A stretch of DNA of 64,000 nucleotides from an uncultured Odoribacter sp. (GCA_910589025.1 CAJURM010000007.1:1-64000); one strand, 5' to 3'. Counted from the stretch's first letter, positions 26,901-35,820 are shown. The notes: generated by a model not told the origin, from the letters alone. A program made the numbers and translations.

Positions 26901-27485
26901 ATGATGAGTTACAAAAAGACCGAGAAGCCGTATGCCGCAGAGCCTGCCCTCTTACACAAAGCCGTTTTCCTGGACCGGGACGGTACGCTGAACAGCGATG
27001 AGGGCCATTATTATGTTTATAAACCGGAGGATGTTGTCTTCAATCCGGGCGTGATGGAGGGTTTGAAGCGGCTGAAAGAGGCCGGGTTCCTGCTTTTTAT
27101 CGTAACGAATCAGGGGGGGATTGCCAAGGGAATTTATACTCACGAAGATGTAAAGAAAGTACATGATTATATGTGTGCCGAGTTTGCCGCATACGGGATT
27201 TCAATTGATAAGATTTACTATTGTCCGCATCATGAAAGCATCAAAAGTTGCGTCTGCCGCAAGCCTTCTCCGTATATGATTAATCTGGCGGTAGAAGAGT
27301 TTCATGTGGACAAGAAACGGTCCTGGCTTATCGGCGATGGCAGCCGCGATATCAAAGCAGCGGAAGCTGCCGGCATCAAATCTATCAAGATTCATAAGAA
27401 TCAGGACCTTACTCCTGTTATTGACCGAATTTTAGGGGTTGCCTCTCCGGTCAGGAATATGAATCTGGATGAGTCCGAGTTCTGA
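26901..27485 (+). CDS. gmhB: D-glycero-D-manno-heptose 1,7-bisphosphate 7-phosphatase (HAD family)
   Basis: The enzyme removes the 7-phosphate in ADP-heptose synthesis for the lipopolysaccharide core. The HAD nucleophile motif is FLDRDGTLN (residues about 22-30). Motif II is VTNQGGIAKG, and motif III/IV lies in CRKPSP and IGDGSRDIKAA. The zinc-binding loop CPHHES followed by CVCRKP is present and distinguishes GmhB from histidinol phosphatases without the loop. The first 16 residues are an extension before the HAD core. No other heptose gene is in the window. The 3' end faces the convergent gene at 27501. Confidence 0.92.
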   Translation: MMSYKKTEKPYAAEPALLHKAVFLDRDGTLNSDEGHYYVYKPEDVVFNPGVMEGLKRLKEAGFLLFIVTNQGGIAKGIYTHEDVKKVHDYMCAEFAAYGISIDKIYYCPHHESIKSCVCRKPSPYMINLAVEEFHVDKKRSWLIGDGSRDIKAAEAAGIKSIKIHKNQDLTPVIDRILGVASPVRNMNLDESEF

Positions 27486-27500
27486 CAGGGTTGTGTCTGT

Positions 27501-28676
27501 TTATTTTTTCCTGACTTGTAAATAAGCAGCAAAACGGGTGTCCTGCCGGACAGGCGTTAAGGCGGCGTATCCTTCTGTGATTTTTTCCCTATGCAAATGT
27601 ATAGGATATTGCCGGACAGAGGTGTCATGAAAGCGAAGCGCTTCGCCGTCGGAATTATAATGGACAATGGAAAATGTGCCTTCTGCCCCTTCTGCGACGA
27701 ATCTTTCGCTCAGGAAAAGAGCGAGTATACCCATGGTATAGCGCAAGTTGATTTCCAAGCAAGGCTGTATGCAAATTTTCCCTTGGGGGTTGCGGTATAT
27801 CATCATGTCTACTCCCATGTAGCCGTTGTAGCGGGGAGCTATTTCCTCCGTCAAGAGCTGTATTAATGCGGTTTTGATGTGTTCCAGTTTTTCTTTTTCC
27901 ACCCAGGCTGTCAACCGTTCTTCCATTGTCTGCTGGTCCCCGACATAGTTGCCTATGTATTCACCTGCTTCTCCTGTCATGAAGCAGGATAATCCCCTAA
28001 ATTCCACTTTTCCCCCGCAGGTATGAAATTCCATAGCAAAATCCGCTACTCTCTCCTGTTCTTTTTCCAGCATGACAAAGCCTTGTTTTTTCAATATTCC
28101 GCCCAGCCATTCCCGGTTTTTGGAGGGGATTTCTTCGCCGCTGATTTTCAATAATCCTCTTCCGGATGAAGACCAGGGGGCCTTTGCCAAATATCGCCCG
28201 CCCTTCGCAGCGTTTTCTATGTCCCGGATGGTTTCACACACGACCGGTAAGGTTTCTTTTTCCACGAAACCGAGTTTCCGGCAGAGGGTTTGCAAACAGG
28301 TTGCCGCCGTGCGTCTGCCGTATAGTTCTTTCCATTCCGGTTTCCATTCCCCGATGTGTTTTTCGCGCAATAAGAAATACATGCGGGGGCTCCATCCCCA
28401 AGGGCAATATTCTCCGGCTTCCCATTGTTCCAAGTTTTCTCCCGTAACTAATGCAGGTGAAAGATGAAACCATGTTTTTCTTTCTTCCAGGAATTTTCTT
28501 TCAGGCCATTTTTTTACCCACACGGCATCTTCTTCTCCGGCATAATAAGCGGGCAGATATGCCAGGTCTTCCGCCATTTTGAGTATGGTGGCAGGCGGAG
28601 TGTAGTACGGATTTCCATTGGCTATCGCCATTTCGTTCTCCGGATTGAACAGAAAAAGACGGCGGTATTTCGGCAT
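27501..28676 (-). CDS. Putative ATP-grasp-like protein of unknown substrate
   Basis: The 391-residue protein is not one I can name. Two segments suggest an ATP-grasp ligase fold: LAKAPWSSSGRGL (residues about 165-177), like the lysine/glycine-rich ATP loop, and a C-terminal metal/ATP site where GYMGVDMMIYR is followed by CLEINLRYTMG, giving Asp, Glu and Asn in the usual order. The N-terminus (FLFNPENEMAIANG) looks family-specific. There is no signal peptide or membrane segment, so it should act in the cytoplasm. The neighbours do not reveal a substrate. The conserved-family status is inferred from its good coding character. Confidence 0.6.
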   Translation of the reverse strand: MPKYRRLFLFNPENEMAIANGNPYYTPPATILKMAEDLAYLPAYYAGEEDAVWVKKWPERKFLEERKTWFHLSPALVTGENLEQWEAGEYCPWGWSPRMYFLLREKHIGEWKPEWKELYGRRTAATCLQTLCRKLGFVEKETLPVVCETIRDIENAAKGGRYLAKAPWSSSGRGLLKISGEEIPSKNREWLGGILKKQGFVMLEKEQERVADFAMEFHTCGGKVEFRGLSCFMTGEAGEYIGNYVGDQQTMEERLTAWVEKEKLEHIKTALIQLLTEEIAPRYNGYMGVDMMIYRNPQGKICIQPCLEINLRYTMGILALFLSERFVAEGAEGTFSIVHYNSDGEALRFHDTSVRQYPIHLHREKITEGYAALTPVRQDTRFAAYLQVRKK

Positions 28677-28747
28677 TTTTATTTTTTGTGCAAAAATAGA
28701 AAAGCATTTTCACCGGGACAAAAGGGATAAGAAGAATTATCGCGGGA

Positions 28748-28998
28748 TTATATACCAAACAGGAAGTCCAGTCCTTTGTCATCTTTAAAGTGGGACGCGG
28801 CATTCCCGGCATATATTTCCCCATCCGTCAGGTTCAGTTTTTTTATTTTCGCCCCCGGATTGAAATCCAGTCCTTTGAAATCAATCCAAAATATGTCGGG
28901 GCTCAAGGTCGATTCAAAATAATACACCCTGTTTTTCTTTCCTTAAATGTGTTGTCGGCCCATTTTCCCGATGGAGCATTGATGCAATAGAGTTTATT
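28748..28998 (-). pseudogene. Frameshifted remnant resembling the C-terminus of a choloylglycine hydrolase family protein
   Basis: Two overlapping frames on the minus strand read as one protein broken by a frameshift near 28907. The upstream frame gives LYCINAPSGKWADNTFKER. The downstream frame gives KNRVYYFESTLSPDIFWID, then FKGLDFNPGAKIKKLNL, and ends DDKGLDFLFGI before a TAA at 28748. The pattern YYF-x-S-T-x-S-P-x-I-x-W-I/V-D followed by LDF-x-x-G-A resembles, from memory, the last strands of linear amide hydrolases of the bile salt hydrolase/choloylglycine family. No start codon, N-terminal Cys or catalytic region remains; the upstream end abuts the U32 gene stop. It is probably a deletion scar. 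The family assignment is moderate. Confidence 0.5.
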
Positions 28999-29001
28999 TT
29001 G

Positions 29002-30822
29002 TCAGAGGGTGCCTATCACTTTCATGCAACACCCGGCGCAGTCAAATTCGAGCCGGAAACAATGTTTGTCGTTATAGAGATATAGCGGGAGTTCTAAGTC
29101 TTTGTTTGCCTGTTGCTTCCGGCAGCGTCCCAGTTCGTGCAGGAGGCAATAGCGGGTGTGCATTAAATCACGCTCTCCGGAGGCGCCCGTTTTTTCAAAT
29201 CCATCAGCTACTTGCTGAGCCCCGTGGTCCATGTAAAAATCTTTTGCTTTCCGATTGACGACGTTGCCGTGCCAGTCGATGGTTTCCTTGTATACGACTT
29301 TATTATCAAAAGGCTTTTGGTAAACGGTTTTCCTTGCAGCTTCCCGTTCTGTCATCAGCTTGTCAAGCAGTTTTCTTTTCAGTGTATTCAATTCGGCGGA
29401 AGGAATAAAGAGTGTATCGCCCGAACAGTGTAGTTCTTCACATACAAAAGAGGTGTCGCCGCATTTTTTCAATTGCTGTATGATGCGCTCCCGTTGCTGC
29501 GGATTGTTTGCCTTTTCATAATAGTTTTCAGATTCCGTCACGGCTTTCACGGCGTCTTCATCTTCGGCAGTAAGTTTCAGTTTTCCGTGGTGTTCTTCAA
29601 TTTCTATGCGGATACGGATTTTGCGTACGGATTTTCTTTTCTCTATGTCTGTCACAAAGCGCCGGTCGTAGTTCCGGAAAAGCATGGTTCCCACAGGAAT
29701 TTTTACGGATTCGTTGGTCTGCACCCGGTTACCTTCTGCCACATTCACCCGCAGTCCTTGCAATTCACCGTCTTTGAGATAACACAATCCGTCTCCGTTG
29801 GCTATCGGTTCACAGGTATCTATGAGCACCCGGTTTCCTTTCGCTTCCAATACTTTTCCTATCGGTTTTCCCATCGATTTGGGGGTATCCATGTTGGCTA
29901 ATGTTTTCGGTCGCCCGGCAAAAAAATAGGAAGAGGAGCCCCGATTAAAACTACGCTCCGGATCAGGCTCAAATCCCGCTGCCACTATTCCGGAGCCGAC
30001 ACGTCCGGCCTCCGGGCAGTCTTCTAATGCTTTCTTTATCAAGCGGTGATAATGGTTCGTCACATTTGCCACATAGTTTTCTTCTTTCAAGCGTCCTTCT
30101 ATCTTGAAGGAGTCTACTCCGGCAGCTATCAAATCGGGTATGTAGTCTGACAGGTTTAAATCCCGGAGGGACATCAAGTAGCGGTCTTTCACCACTACTT
30201 TCCCCTGGCGGTCTTTTAAGTACCATTTCATCCGGCAGGGCTGGGCACATTCGCCGCGGTTTGCCGAACGGCCAAACATGTATTGAGACAGATAGCATTG
30301 ACCGCTCAGGCTTACGCACAATGCTCCGTGGATAAATACTTCGAGTTCCGCTTTAATTTCTTTGCGGATGGCTTTGATTTGTTCCAAAGAGAGTTCGCGT
30401 GCCAATACTATCCGTTGAAATCCGAGGCGGTCCAGAAAACGGATGCGCTCCAGATCGTAGTTGTGCATCTGGGTACTGGCATGCAGGGATATGGGGGGAA
30501 TGTCGAGTTTCAGGATTCCAGGATCCTGTATAATCAAAGCATCCGCACCGATGCGATAGAGGTGTTTTATCATCCGTTCCGCCTCTGCCAGTTCCGAGTC
30601 AAACAGGATGGTGTTAAGTGTCACAAATACCCGGCAATAGTAGCGATGGGCATATTCCACCAATGCTACAATGTCCTCCAGACTGTTTCCTGCCGACTTC
30701 CGGGCTCCAAATGCAGGTCCGCCGATGTAGACGGCATCCGCTCCGTTATCTATGGCTGTTTTTCCAATAAACAGGTCGCGGGCAGGTGCCAGCAGTTCAA
30801 GTTTGCGTGTTATTTCCCCCAT
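29002..30822 (-). CDS. rlhA: Peptidase U32 family protein, probable 23S rRNA C2501 hydroxylation protein
   Basis: The 606-residue protein has the U32 TIM-barrel N-terminus (LELLAPARDLFIGKTAIDNG, ADAVYIGGPAFGAR). The four iron-sulfur cysteines are spaced C-x6-C-x15-C-x3-C (CVSLSGQC to CAQPC), followed by the family stretch VDSFKIEGRLKEENYVANV. The length with its C-terminal beta-rich part fits RlhA (YdcP) of E. coli, which hydroxylates C2501 of 23S rRNA, better than the short TrhP/UbiU/UbiV forms. An additional C-terminal tail with a CxxC-like FDCAGCC may bind metal. It follows bioD by 9 bp. U32 membership is certain; the RlhA choice is likely. Confidence 0.88.
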   Translation of the reverse strand: MGEITRKLELLAPARDLFIGKTAIDNGADAVYIGGPAFGARKSAGNSLEDIVALVEYAHRYYCRVFVTLNTILFDSELAEAERMIKHLYRIGADALIIQDPGILKLDIPPISLHASTQMHNYDLERIRFLDRLGFQRIVLARELSLEQIKAIRKEIKAELEVFIHGALCVSLSGQCYLSQYMFGRSANRGECAQPCRMKWYLKDRQGKVVVKDRYLMSLRDLNLSDYIPDLIAAGVDSFKIEGRLKEENYVANVTNHYHRLIKKALEDCPEAGRVGSGIVAAGFEPDPERSFNRGSSSYFFAGRPKTLANMDTPKSMGKPIGKVLEAKGNRVLIDTCEPIANGDGLCYLKDGELQGLRVNVAEGNRVQTNESVKIPVGTMLFRNYDRRFVTDIEKRKSVRKIRIRIEIEEHHGKLKLTAEDEDAVKAVTESENYYEKANNPQQRERIIQQLKKCGDTSFVCEELHCSGDTLFIPSAELNTLKRKLLDKLMTEREAARKTVYQKPFDNKVVYKETIDWHGNVVNRKAKDFYMDHGAQQVADGFEKTGASGERDLMHTRYCLLHELGRCRKQQANKDLELPLYLYNDKHCFRLEFDCAGCCMKVIGTL

Positions 30823-30831
30823 ACCGCTCTG

Positions 30832-31500
30832 TTATAGCTTAATGTCTAACCGGGGACAGGTGTTTTTTTCAATCACCGGCAATTCAATTAAAGGGGTATC
30901 GGGAAAATAGTTTTTGAGGTACTCTCCTATCACCCGGATGGAGTCAGCCTTGATAAATTCACTGTTATCCGGAAAATCGTTGTAGATGACATGGCTGACC
31001 CGTATGCCTCTTATCCGGCACAGTTCCAAACTCATGAGGGTGTGATTGATGCTTCCCAGTTTGGAGGAGGTGACCAGTATCAGGGGGTAGCCGTATTCAC
31101 TGATGTAGTCAATGGTCAAGTAGTGGCGGTTCACCGGTACGTACAATCCTCCCGCCCCTTCCAGCAGTACGATGTCGTATTGACGGCTCAGTTTCTCTGT
31201 CGCATGATGAATGAGGTCCTTGTCCACTGTGATCCCGTCGATTTCCGCAGCCAAATGAGGGGAAGCCGGATAGCTCATGATGTAGGGACAAGTAGTTCGG
31301 TCGAGGTCTACTTCCTGTAACGGGATTCCCATAATTTCACGGTGTTTTTGGATATCTTCCGATATTTCCCGGCAACCGGTCTGAATAAATTTCTGGGTAA
31401 TGACTTTTCTCCCCTGATTTTGCAAGGTAGCGGCAATTACTCCTGTCGCTATAGACTTTCCGGCATCGGTATCAATGCCACTGATAAAATACACAGACAT
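30832..31500 (-). CDS. bioD: Dethiobiotin synthase
   Basis: BioD closes the ureido ring of dethiobiotin from 7,8-diaminononanoate, CO2 and ATP. The start is placed at the ATG at 31500 (MSVYFISGIDTDAGKS), which brings the P-loop GIDTDAGKS to the expected N-terminal place; the frame extends six codons upstream. Other motifs are VLLEGAGGLYVPV and the central Lys in TQKFIQTG. The 222-residue length is normal. No other biotin gene is nearby; it is paired only with the U32 gene 9 bp downstream. Confidence 0.93.
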   Translation of the reverse strand: MSVYFISGIDTDAGKSIATGVIAATLQNQGRKVITQKFIQTGCREISEDIQKHREIMGIPLQEVDLDRTTCPYIMSYPASPHLAAEIDGITVDKDLIHHATEKLSRQYDIVLLEGAGGLYVPVNRHYLTIDYISEYGYPLILVTSSKLGSINHTLMSLELCRIRGIRVSHVIYNDFPDNSEFIKADSIRVIGEYLKNYFPDTPLIELPVIEKNTCPRLDIKL

Positions 31501-31601
31501 TTTCAATAAGTTTTTCATTTTTTGTTCCTGTTATCCAGGATAAGCGTATACAAAATTATAAAAATCAAGCGGAATCCCACCGACGTTTGCACAATAGTTC
31601 T

Positions 31602-31609
31602 TATTTTTG
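31602..31609 (+). promoter_or_regulatory. -7 promoter element for the OmpA-family lipoprotein gene
   Basis: TATTTTTG is a full match to TAnnTTTG, 30 bp before the ATG. A TTTG at 31586-31589 is 12 bp away, shorter than the usual 19 bp, so the -33 element is uncertain. Confidence 0.5.
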
Positions 31610-31639
31610 TAGGAAGTAAAACCATTAAACAATAAAACT

Positions 31640-32347
31640 ATGACTACAAAAAAACTTTTTATTACTCTTTTTACGGGAGGAAGTATCCTTGTTTCGGGTT
31701 TTGTTTTCCCAGGATGTGCCAGTATGAGCTATACAGGCAAAGGGGCTGCTATCGGAGCAGGTAGCGGCGCAGCCGTGGGTGCCGGTATCGGAGCTCTTGC
31801 CGGTAAAGGCAAAGGAGCAGCCATCGGTGCTGCCATCGGTGCTGCTGTCGGTTCGGGAACAGGTGCCCTGATCGGTCGGAGAATGGACAAGCAGAAAAAA
31901 GAGCTGGAACAAATACAGAACGCACAAGTAGAGACGGTGACGGATGTGAACAATCTCCAGGCCATCAAAGTGACTTTTGATAACGGTATTTTATTTGCTA
32001 CGAATAAAAGTGAGCTGAGCCCCGCTGCGAGAGCGTCTTTGCAGAAGTTTGCCGCTTCACTGAAAAATTCACCGGATACGGATGTTACGATTTACGGTCA
32101 TACGGACAATACCGGAAGCCGGGCTATCAATGAAAAGTTATCGAAAGAGAGAGCGGAAGCCGTTGCGAATTTCTTAGTCGGAAACGGAGTGAGCCGCGCC
32201 CGCATCACGACGGAAGGTCTTGCTTATGACCAACCTGTGGCTGACAACAGTACGGCAGAAGGAAGAGCTAAAAACCGCCGGGTGGAAGTCTATATTACCG
32301 CCAATGAAAATATGATCCGGAAAGCAGAAAACGGAACGTTGAATTAA
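31640..32347 (+). CDS. OmpA-family outer-membrane lipoprotein with glycine zipper
   Basis: A lipoprotein signal ends at Cys26 (GFVFPGC). Residues 33-80 form a glycine-zipper segment of repeated G-A-A-I/V-G-A units that should insert in or lie on the membrane. Residues about 105-225 are an OmpA C-terminal peptidoglycan-binding domain (IYGHTDNTGS, LSKERAEAVANFLVGNGV, AKNRRVEVYI). The arrangement is like YiaD of E. coli. It probably links the outer membrane to peptidoglycan. It is a single-gene unit between its own promoter and a strong terminator. Confidence 0.93.
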   Translation: MTTKKLFITLFTGGSILVSGFVFPGCASMSYTGKGAAIGAGSGAAVGAGIGALAGKGKGAAIGAAIGAAVGSGTGALIGRRMDKQKKELEQIQNAQVETVTDVNNLQAIKVTFDNGILFATNKSELSPAARASLQKFAASLKNSPDTDVTIYGHTDNTGSRAINEKLSKERAEAVANFLVGNGVSRARITTEGLAYDQPVADNSTAEGRAKNRRVEVYITANENMIRKAENGTLN

Positions 32348-32352
32348 AAGAG

Positions 32353-32385
32353 AACAGGGGCTTGTCCATTGTGGCAGCCCCTGTT
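32353..32385 (+). terminator. Rho-independent terminator after the OmpA-family gene
   Basis: Arms AACAGGGGCT (32353-32362) and AGCCCCTGTT (32376-32385) are perfectly complementary and are followed by TTTTTC. It separates two convergent genes; the minus-strand T-run is poorer. Confidence 0.85.
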
Positions 32386-32390
32386 TTTTC

Positions 32391-33299
32391 TTATGCCAAT
32401 AAAGCCGCTAAGGCTATGGAATTTAATTTGGTTTCCACACTGTCACCTCTTGAAGAGAGGACACTGGGCACTTTTGCACCGACCATAATGGCTCCCTGGT
32501 TGGATTTGCAGATTTTGGTGTTGGTTTTGTAGAAAACGTTTCCCGATTCCAGATTGGGAAATACCAGGCAATCCGCATCGCCCGCCACTACCGAGTTTAC
32601 TTTCTTGATTTCAGCTGCTTCTTTGTCAATCGCAACATCCAGTGCCATTGGACCGTCTACGATGAGACCGGAAGTTATCTGATTCCGCTCTGCCATTTTA
32701 GAGAGGACGGCAGCGTCTACGGTGGACTGTATTTTGGGTAATACCTGTTCGGTCGGAGCTATCAGCGCTACTTTGGGACACTCAACGCCCAAGGCTTTGG
32801 CTGTTGAGGTCACATATTTAATCATAGCTATTTTCTGATTCAAATCCGGCGATGGAATTACAGCCACATCACTCAAAACCAACAATTTGTGATAGTTCGG
32901 ACATTCCATTACGGTTACGTGTGACAGTATTGCATTAGGGGTAACCAATCCTTTTTCTTTATTCAGAATGGCCCGCATGTATTTATCTGTACTCACCAGG
33001 CCTTTCATAATGACATCCACAGCCCCTTCCCTTGCCATTTCCACGGCTTTGGCAGCCGCGCCGACGTCGGACGTTTCCTGCTCTATTTCAAAAACCGACC
33101 TATCGTATCCTTCCGCTTGGCATACTTTGGCTATCTGGTCGCGATCGCCGATTAAGACGGCTTCTACCAATTCCAATTTTACCGCTTTGTATACCGCTTC
33201 TATGGAATGGCCATCATTGGCATAAGCCACCGCAATCCGTTTTTTACGGGTATTGTTTTTCAACACCTCGTAAATATCACACATTTTTTGAATTTTCAT
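32391..33299 (-). CDS. ptb: Phosphate butyryltransferase (phosphate acetyl/butyryltransferase family)
   Basis: The enzyme exchanges CoA and phosphate on short acyl groups, typically butyryl-CoA to butyryl phosphate in the butyrate kinase route. The 302-residue length matches Ptb and not the longer Pta. Motifs include DVIMKGLVSTDKYMRAIL, LSHVTVMECPNYHKLLVLSD, VEVALIAPTEQ-like PKVALIAPTEQVLPK and IVDGPMALDVAIDKEA. No butyrate kinase gene lies within the window. A leftward transcript begins in the gap upstream of 33299. Phosphotransbutyrylase is preferred, but activity on other acyl-CoAs cannot be excluded. Confidence 0.88.
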   Translation of the reverse strand: MKIQKMCDIYEVLKNNTRKKRIAVAYANDGHSIEAVYKAVKLELVEAVLIGDRDQIAKVCQAEGYDRSVFEIEQETSDVGAAAKAVEMAREGAVDVIMKGLVSTDKYMRAILNKEKGLVTPNAILSHVTVMECPNYHKLLVLSDVAVIPSPDLNQKIAMIKYVTSTAKALGVECPKVALIAPTEQVLPKIQSTVDAAVLSKMAERNQITSGLIVDGPMALDVAIDKEAAEIKKVNSVVAGDADCLVFPNLESGNVFYKTNTKICKSNQGAIMVGAKVPSVLSSRGDSVETKLNSIALAALLA

Positions 33300-33441
33300 A
33301 GCTATTTTCGGATGTTATATTGTAATATGAAACAAAAATAGCCGATTTTATTTAAAACAAAAAGATTGTTGCACATTTTTTGATGGTTTGTGCAATTTTA
33401 TGAGAATCTATTTTCCGGCAATATCAGAAGCCGGGGAGTAT

Positions 33442-34617
33442 CTATTTATTTGCCCCCCACCATGTCCATTTGTGCCAAAGGCGTTCCAAGGGGCCTTGCC
33501 GGTGTTTCCATAACCACCAGTCAGAAAATATTATCTGCATAAGGAAGATGACAATTCCGACCAGCAAGCTGGTCGTGTATCCGCAAAGAGAGGCCAGGCC
33601 GAGACCGACCGGGAAATAGATAAAAGCTCCGATGACGGACTGAGAGAGGTAGTTTGTAAGACTCATTCTGCCGTAATAATGCAGGCAATCGACGGTGCTC
33701 CTGAATCTCCTGTTTTGGTAAAGAAGTATGAAGGAAGCGACCAAGACTCCGGTAAAAGCCAGTTTCTGCCACATGTCGAAGGCTGTCCCCGCCGTTTGGC
33801 GTATGATTGTGTCGCCATCCATAATAACCTCTTTCAGTGTGTATAAAGGAGCAAAGAGTATCGCAGAAATTGCCAATACCTTGGTCCAGAAAGGGAGATT
33901 TTTTTCAGAAGAAACAAAGAATTGTTTTTTCCCGATGTAGAATCCCAAGAGAAAAAGTCCGGCCGTCTGGGAGAATCGTCCGGCATTTACCGCCCACAGT
34001 AAACTGGCCTGCTGCCCCATAGTGACGTTACACAAGATAAAATCACCTATATTTCCGTCTTCCGTACAGGCAGCCACGTCTTCATACATTTCCACCACCT
34101 GAAAATCGGGCAACTGGTATGCCGGATTCAGCAGATAGGCTACGTAGTGACACCATTCCACCGGTTGCAGCAGAAACAGGACGGCAGTTATCAGGATGGC
34201 TTTTTCACTCCAGTTCCGCGTCAGGAAGAGTACAAGGCCGACAACGGCAAATAGCAGAAGGACATCACCAGCCGGAAAAAAAGCGGCATTTATTGTCGCA
34301 AAGCCAGCCAAGAGAAGCAACCGCCACAAGAAACGATAGCCGAAGTCTTTGCCTGCCTTTTTCTGGTTGTTTGCCTGAATATAGAATGTGAATCCGAATA
34401 AAAGGGCAAAGATGGCATAGGCTTTTCCGGCAAAAAGACTGAATACAGTATGAAATATACCCTGGTCCAAGATGTGCATCCACTCCAAAGTGTTCTGCGG
34501 ATAGACCGGATATATAAAATGTTCCAGGCTATGAACCAGGAGAATAGCCAGTACCGCAAATCCCCGCAAGGCATCTACGACCTCGATACGAGGATTTTTA
34601 TCGAATAGCTCTTCCAT
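33442..34617 (-). CDS. DUF418 family integral membrane protein
   Basis: The 391-residue protein has about ten hydrophobic segments. Its N-terminus (RIEVVDALRGFAVLAILLVH) is shared by DUF418/YeiB and acyltransferase-3-like proteins. The C-terminal DUF418 region shows YYGRMSLTNYLSQSVIGAF and the closing GPLERLWHKWTW, which are diagnostic. It lies in the inner membrane. The biochemical role of the family is not settled; acyl transfer has been suggested from fold similarity. The gene stands alone. A short orphan frame upstream overlaps its first codons. Confidence 0.9.
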   Translation of the reverse strand: MEELFDKNPRIEVVDALRGFAVLAILLVHSLEHFIYPVYPQNTLEWMHILDQGIFHTVFSLFAGKAYAIFALLFGFTFYIQANNQKKAGKDFGYRFLWRLLLLAGFATINAAFFPAGDVLLLFAVVGLVLFLTRNWSEKAILITAVLFLLQPVEWCHYVAYLLNPAYQLPDFQVVEMYEDVAACTEDGNIGDFILCNVTMGQQASLLWAVNAGRFSQTAGLFLLGFYIGKKQFFVSSEKNLPFWTKVLAISAILFAPLYTLKEVIMDGDTIIRQTAGTAFDMWQKLAFTGVLVASFILLYQNRRFRSTVDCLHYYGRMSLTNYLSQSVIGAFIYFPVGLGLASLCGYTTSLLVGIVIFLMQIIFSDWWLWKHRQGPLERLWHKWTWWGANK

Positions 34618-34861
34618 GAATTGTGTTTTTATAAAAAAGCGAACATATATTTTTTCTACACCAACGATTTATAAACTTATCCCAAAGAAAAGGGAGCGGC
34701 GCATCGGGGCGTGCCTCTTTCCGCTTCCTGAACTGGGTGTCGATATTGGCACCTGTCCCGAAATTGATCGTCGAAACCAGGTCGTCGAAACCGTTCAACT
34801 GGAACGTGGAGCTCCAGTCATACTGGAACAACGGGACCTCCGTAAAGCCAACCGCTTTCAC
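34598..34861 (-). pseudogene. Short orphan coding remnant
   Basis: An 87-codon frame starting from a GTG at 34861 (an in-frame stop lies just upstream) encodes EVPLFQYDWSSTFQLNGF, then DDLVSTINFGTGANIDTQF and a basic RKRKEARPDAPLPF. The middle reads like real protein, but there is no promoter, no good start and the end runs 20 bp into the DUF418 gene. It is most likely a fragment of a lost gene. I do not recognise the family. Confidence 0.3.
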
Positions 34862-34911
34862 CGATGCAACAGATTATGATTTCTGCTAAAATTTTGCTCA
34901 TGTGTTTCATA

Positions 34912-35820
34912 TCATTCCGATTCAGTATTTTGTTTCACTTTTCTCTTTTTCCACAGTTGCCAGCTGTTGATGATATTTTGCCACAGCACGTATGCGGCAG
35001 GTCCGACAGCAGCCGTCGGGCACAGGTATATCTGAGCCATCCAGATGGCGAGTATCGTGTTTTTTTGTCCCAGTCCCTGTCCGCCGGCAACCGTATTGTC
35101 ATAGCGGCTTCCCAAACGCCGCCCGACGTAAAACTGCATCACGCAGATTCCCAGGGACAGGAGTGCCAGCATCACTTCGTCCTCATAATGCGGATCAGGC
35201 TGTTCCAACAGGAAAGTGACTGTGCGACCCGTGACGATAGTCAGTGCCAGCGACCACATATAAAATGACAGAATCTGAACGGAAAGCAGCCACTGATGCA
35301 CGCGGGGCAAAAGCCACTGCACCAGCCAGGCCCCCAACAACGGGAGTATCAGTAAGGGTACTACCTGACGGCAAATGTAGCCGAACGATTCCCAAAAAGG
35401 CAAATCACTGTTGGTGCCTAAGAAAGAGAATATCACCGGAGCTGCCACAGCCACCAATACATTGCTCAGAAAAACAAAACTGGCAAGAAAGGCTATATTT
35501 CCGCCCAACATGCCGGTAATGACAGCAGCAGCCGTTGCCGTCGGTGCCAGCACACAAATCAATATCCCCTGCGCCAGTTCGGCATTGAAAGGAACGATAA
35601 CGACATAAACCAGCAGACTGCCGCACAACTGTATCAATAAGAGCCAGATGTGCAGGCGAGAAAACTTCATGTGCCGGGGAGAGATTTTGCAGAAGGTCAG
35701 AAACAACATACAAAAAATCAGCGTCGGCGTCAAGAACCCCAACACCCCGATATAGGTGTGGAACAAAGCTCCGGTAAGCATCGCCACCGGAAGCATCCAG
35801 TTTTTCAACAATTGCAGCAT
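34912..35820 (-). CDS. BASS (bile acid:sodium symporter)-family membrane transporter
   Basis: The 302-residue protein has about nine membrane helices. The conserved loop LAPTATAAAVITGMLGGN (residues about 88-105) matches the cation/substrate-site motif of BASS-family transporters, and PLLILPLLGAWLVQWLLPR and QKNTILAIWMAQIYL correspond to later conserved helices. Family members import bile acids, pantoate, organic acids or sulfonates with sodium, so the substrate is not known. It lies 14 bp downstream of the transglutaminase-like lipoprotein gene. The choloylglycine-hydrolase-like remnant 6 kb away makes a bile-related substrate worth considering but proves nothing. Confidence 0.8.
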   Translation of the reverse strand: MLQLLKNWMLPVAMLTGALFHTYIGVLGFLTPTLIFCMLFLTFCKISPRHMKFSRLHIWLLLIQLCGSLLVYVVIVPFNAELAQGILICVLAPTATAAAVITGMLGGNIAFLASFVFLSNVLVAVAAPVIFSFLGTNSDLPFWESFGYICRQVVPLLILPLLGAWLVQWLLPRVHQWLLSVQILSFYMWSLALTIVTGRTVTFLLEQPDPHYEDEVMLALLSLGICVMQFYVGRRLGSRYDNTVAGGQGLGQKNTILAIWMAQIYLCPTAAVGPAAYVLWQNIINSWQLWKKRKVKQNTESE

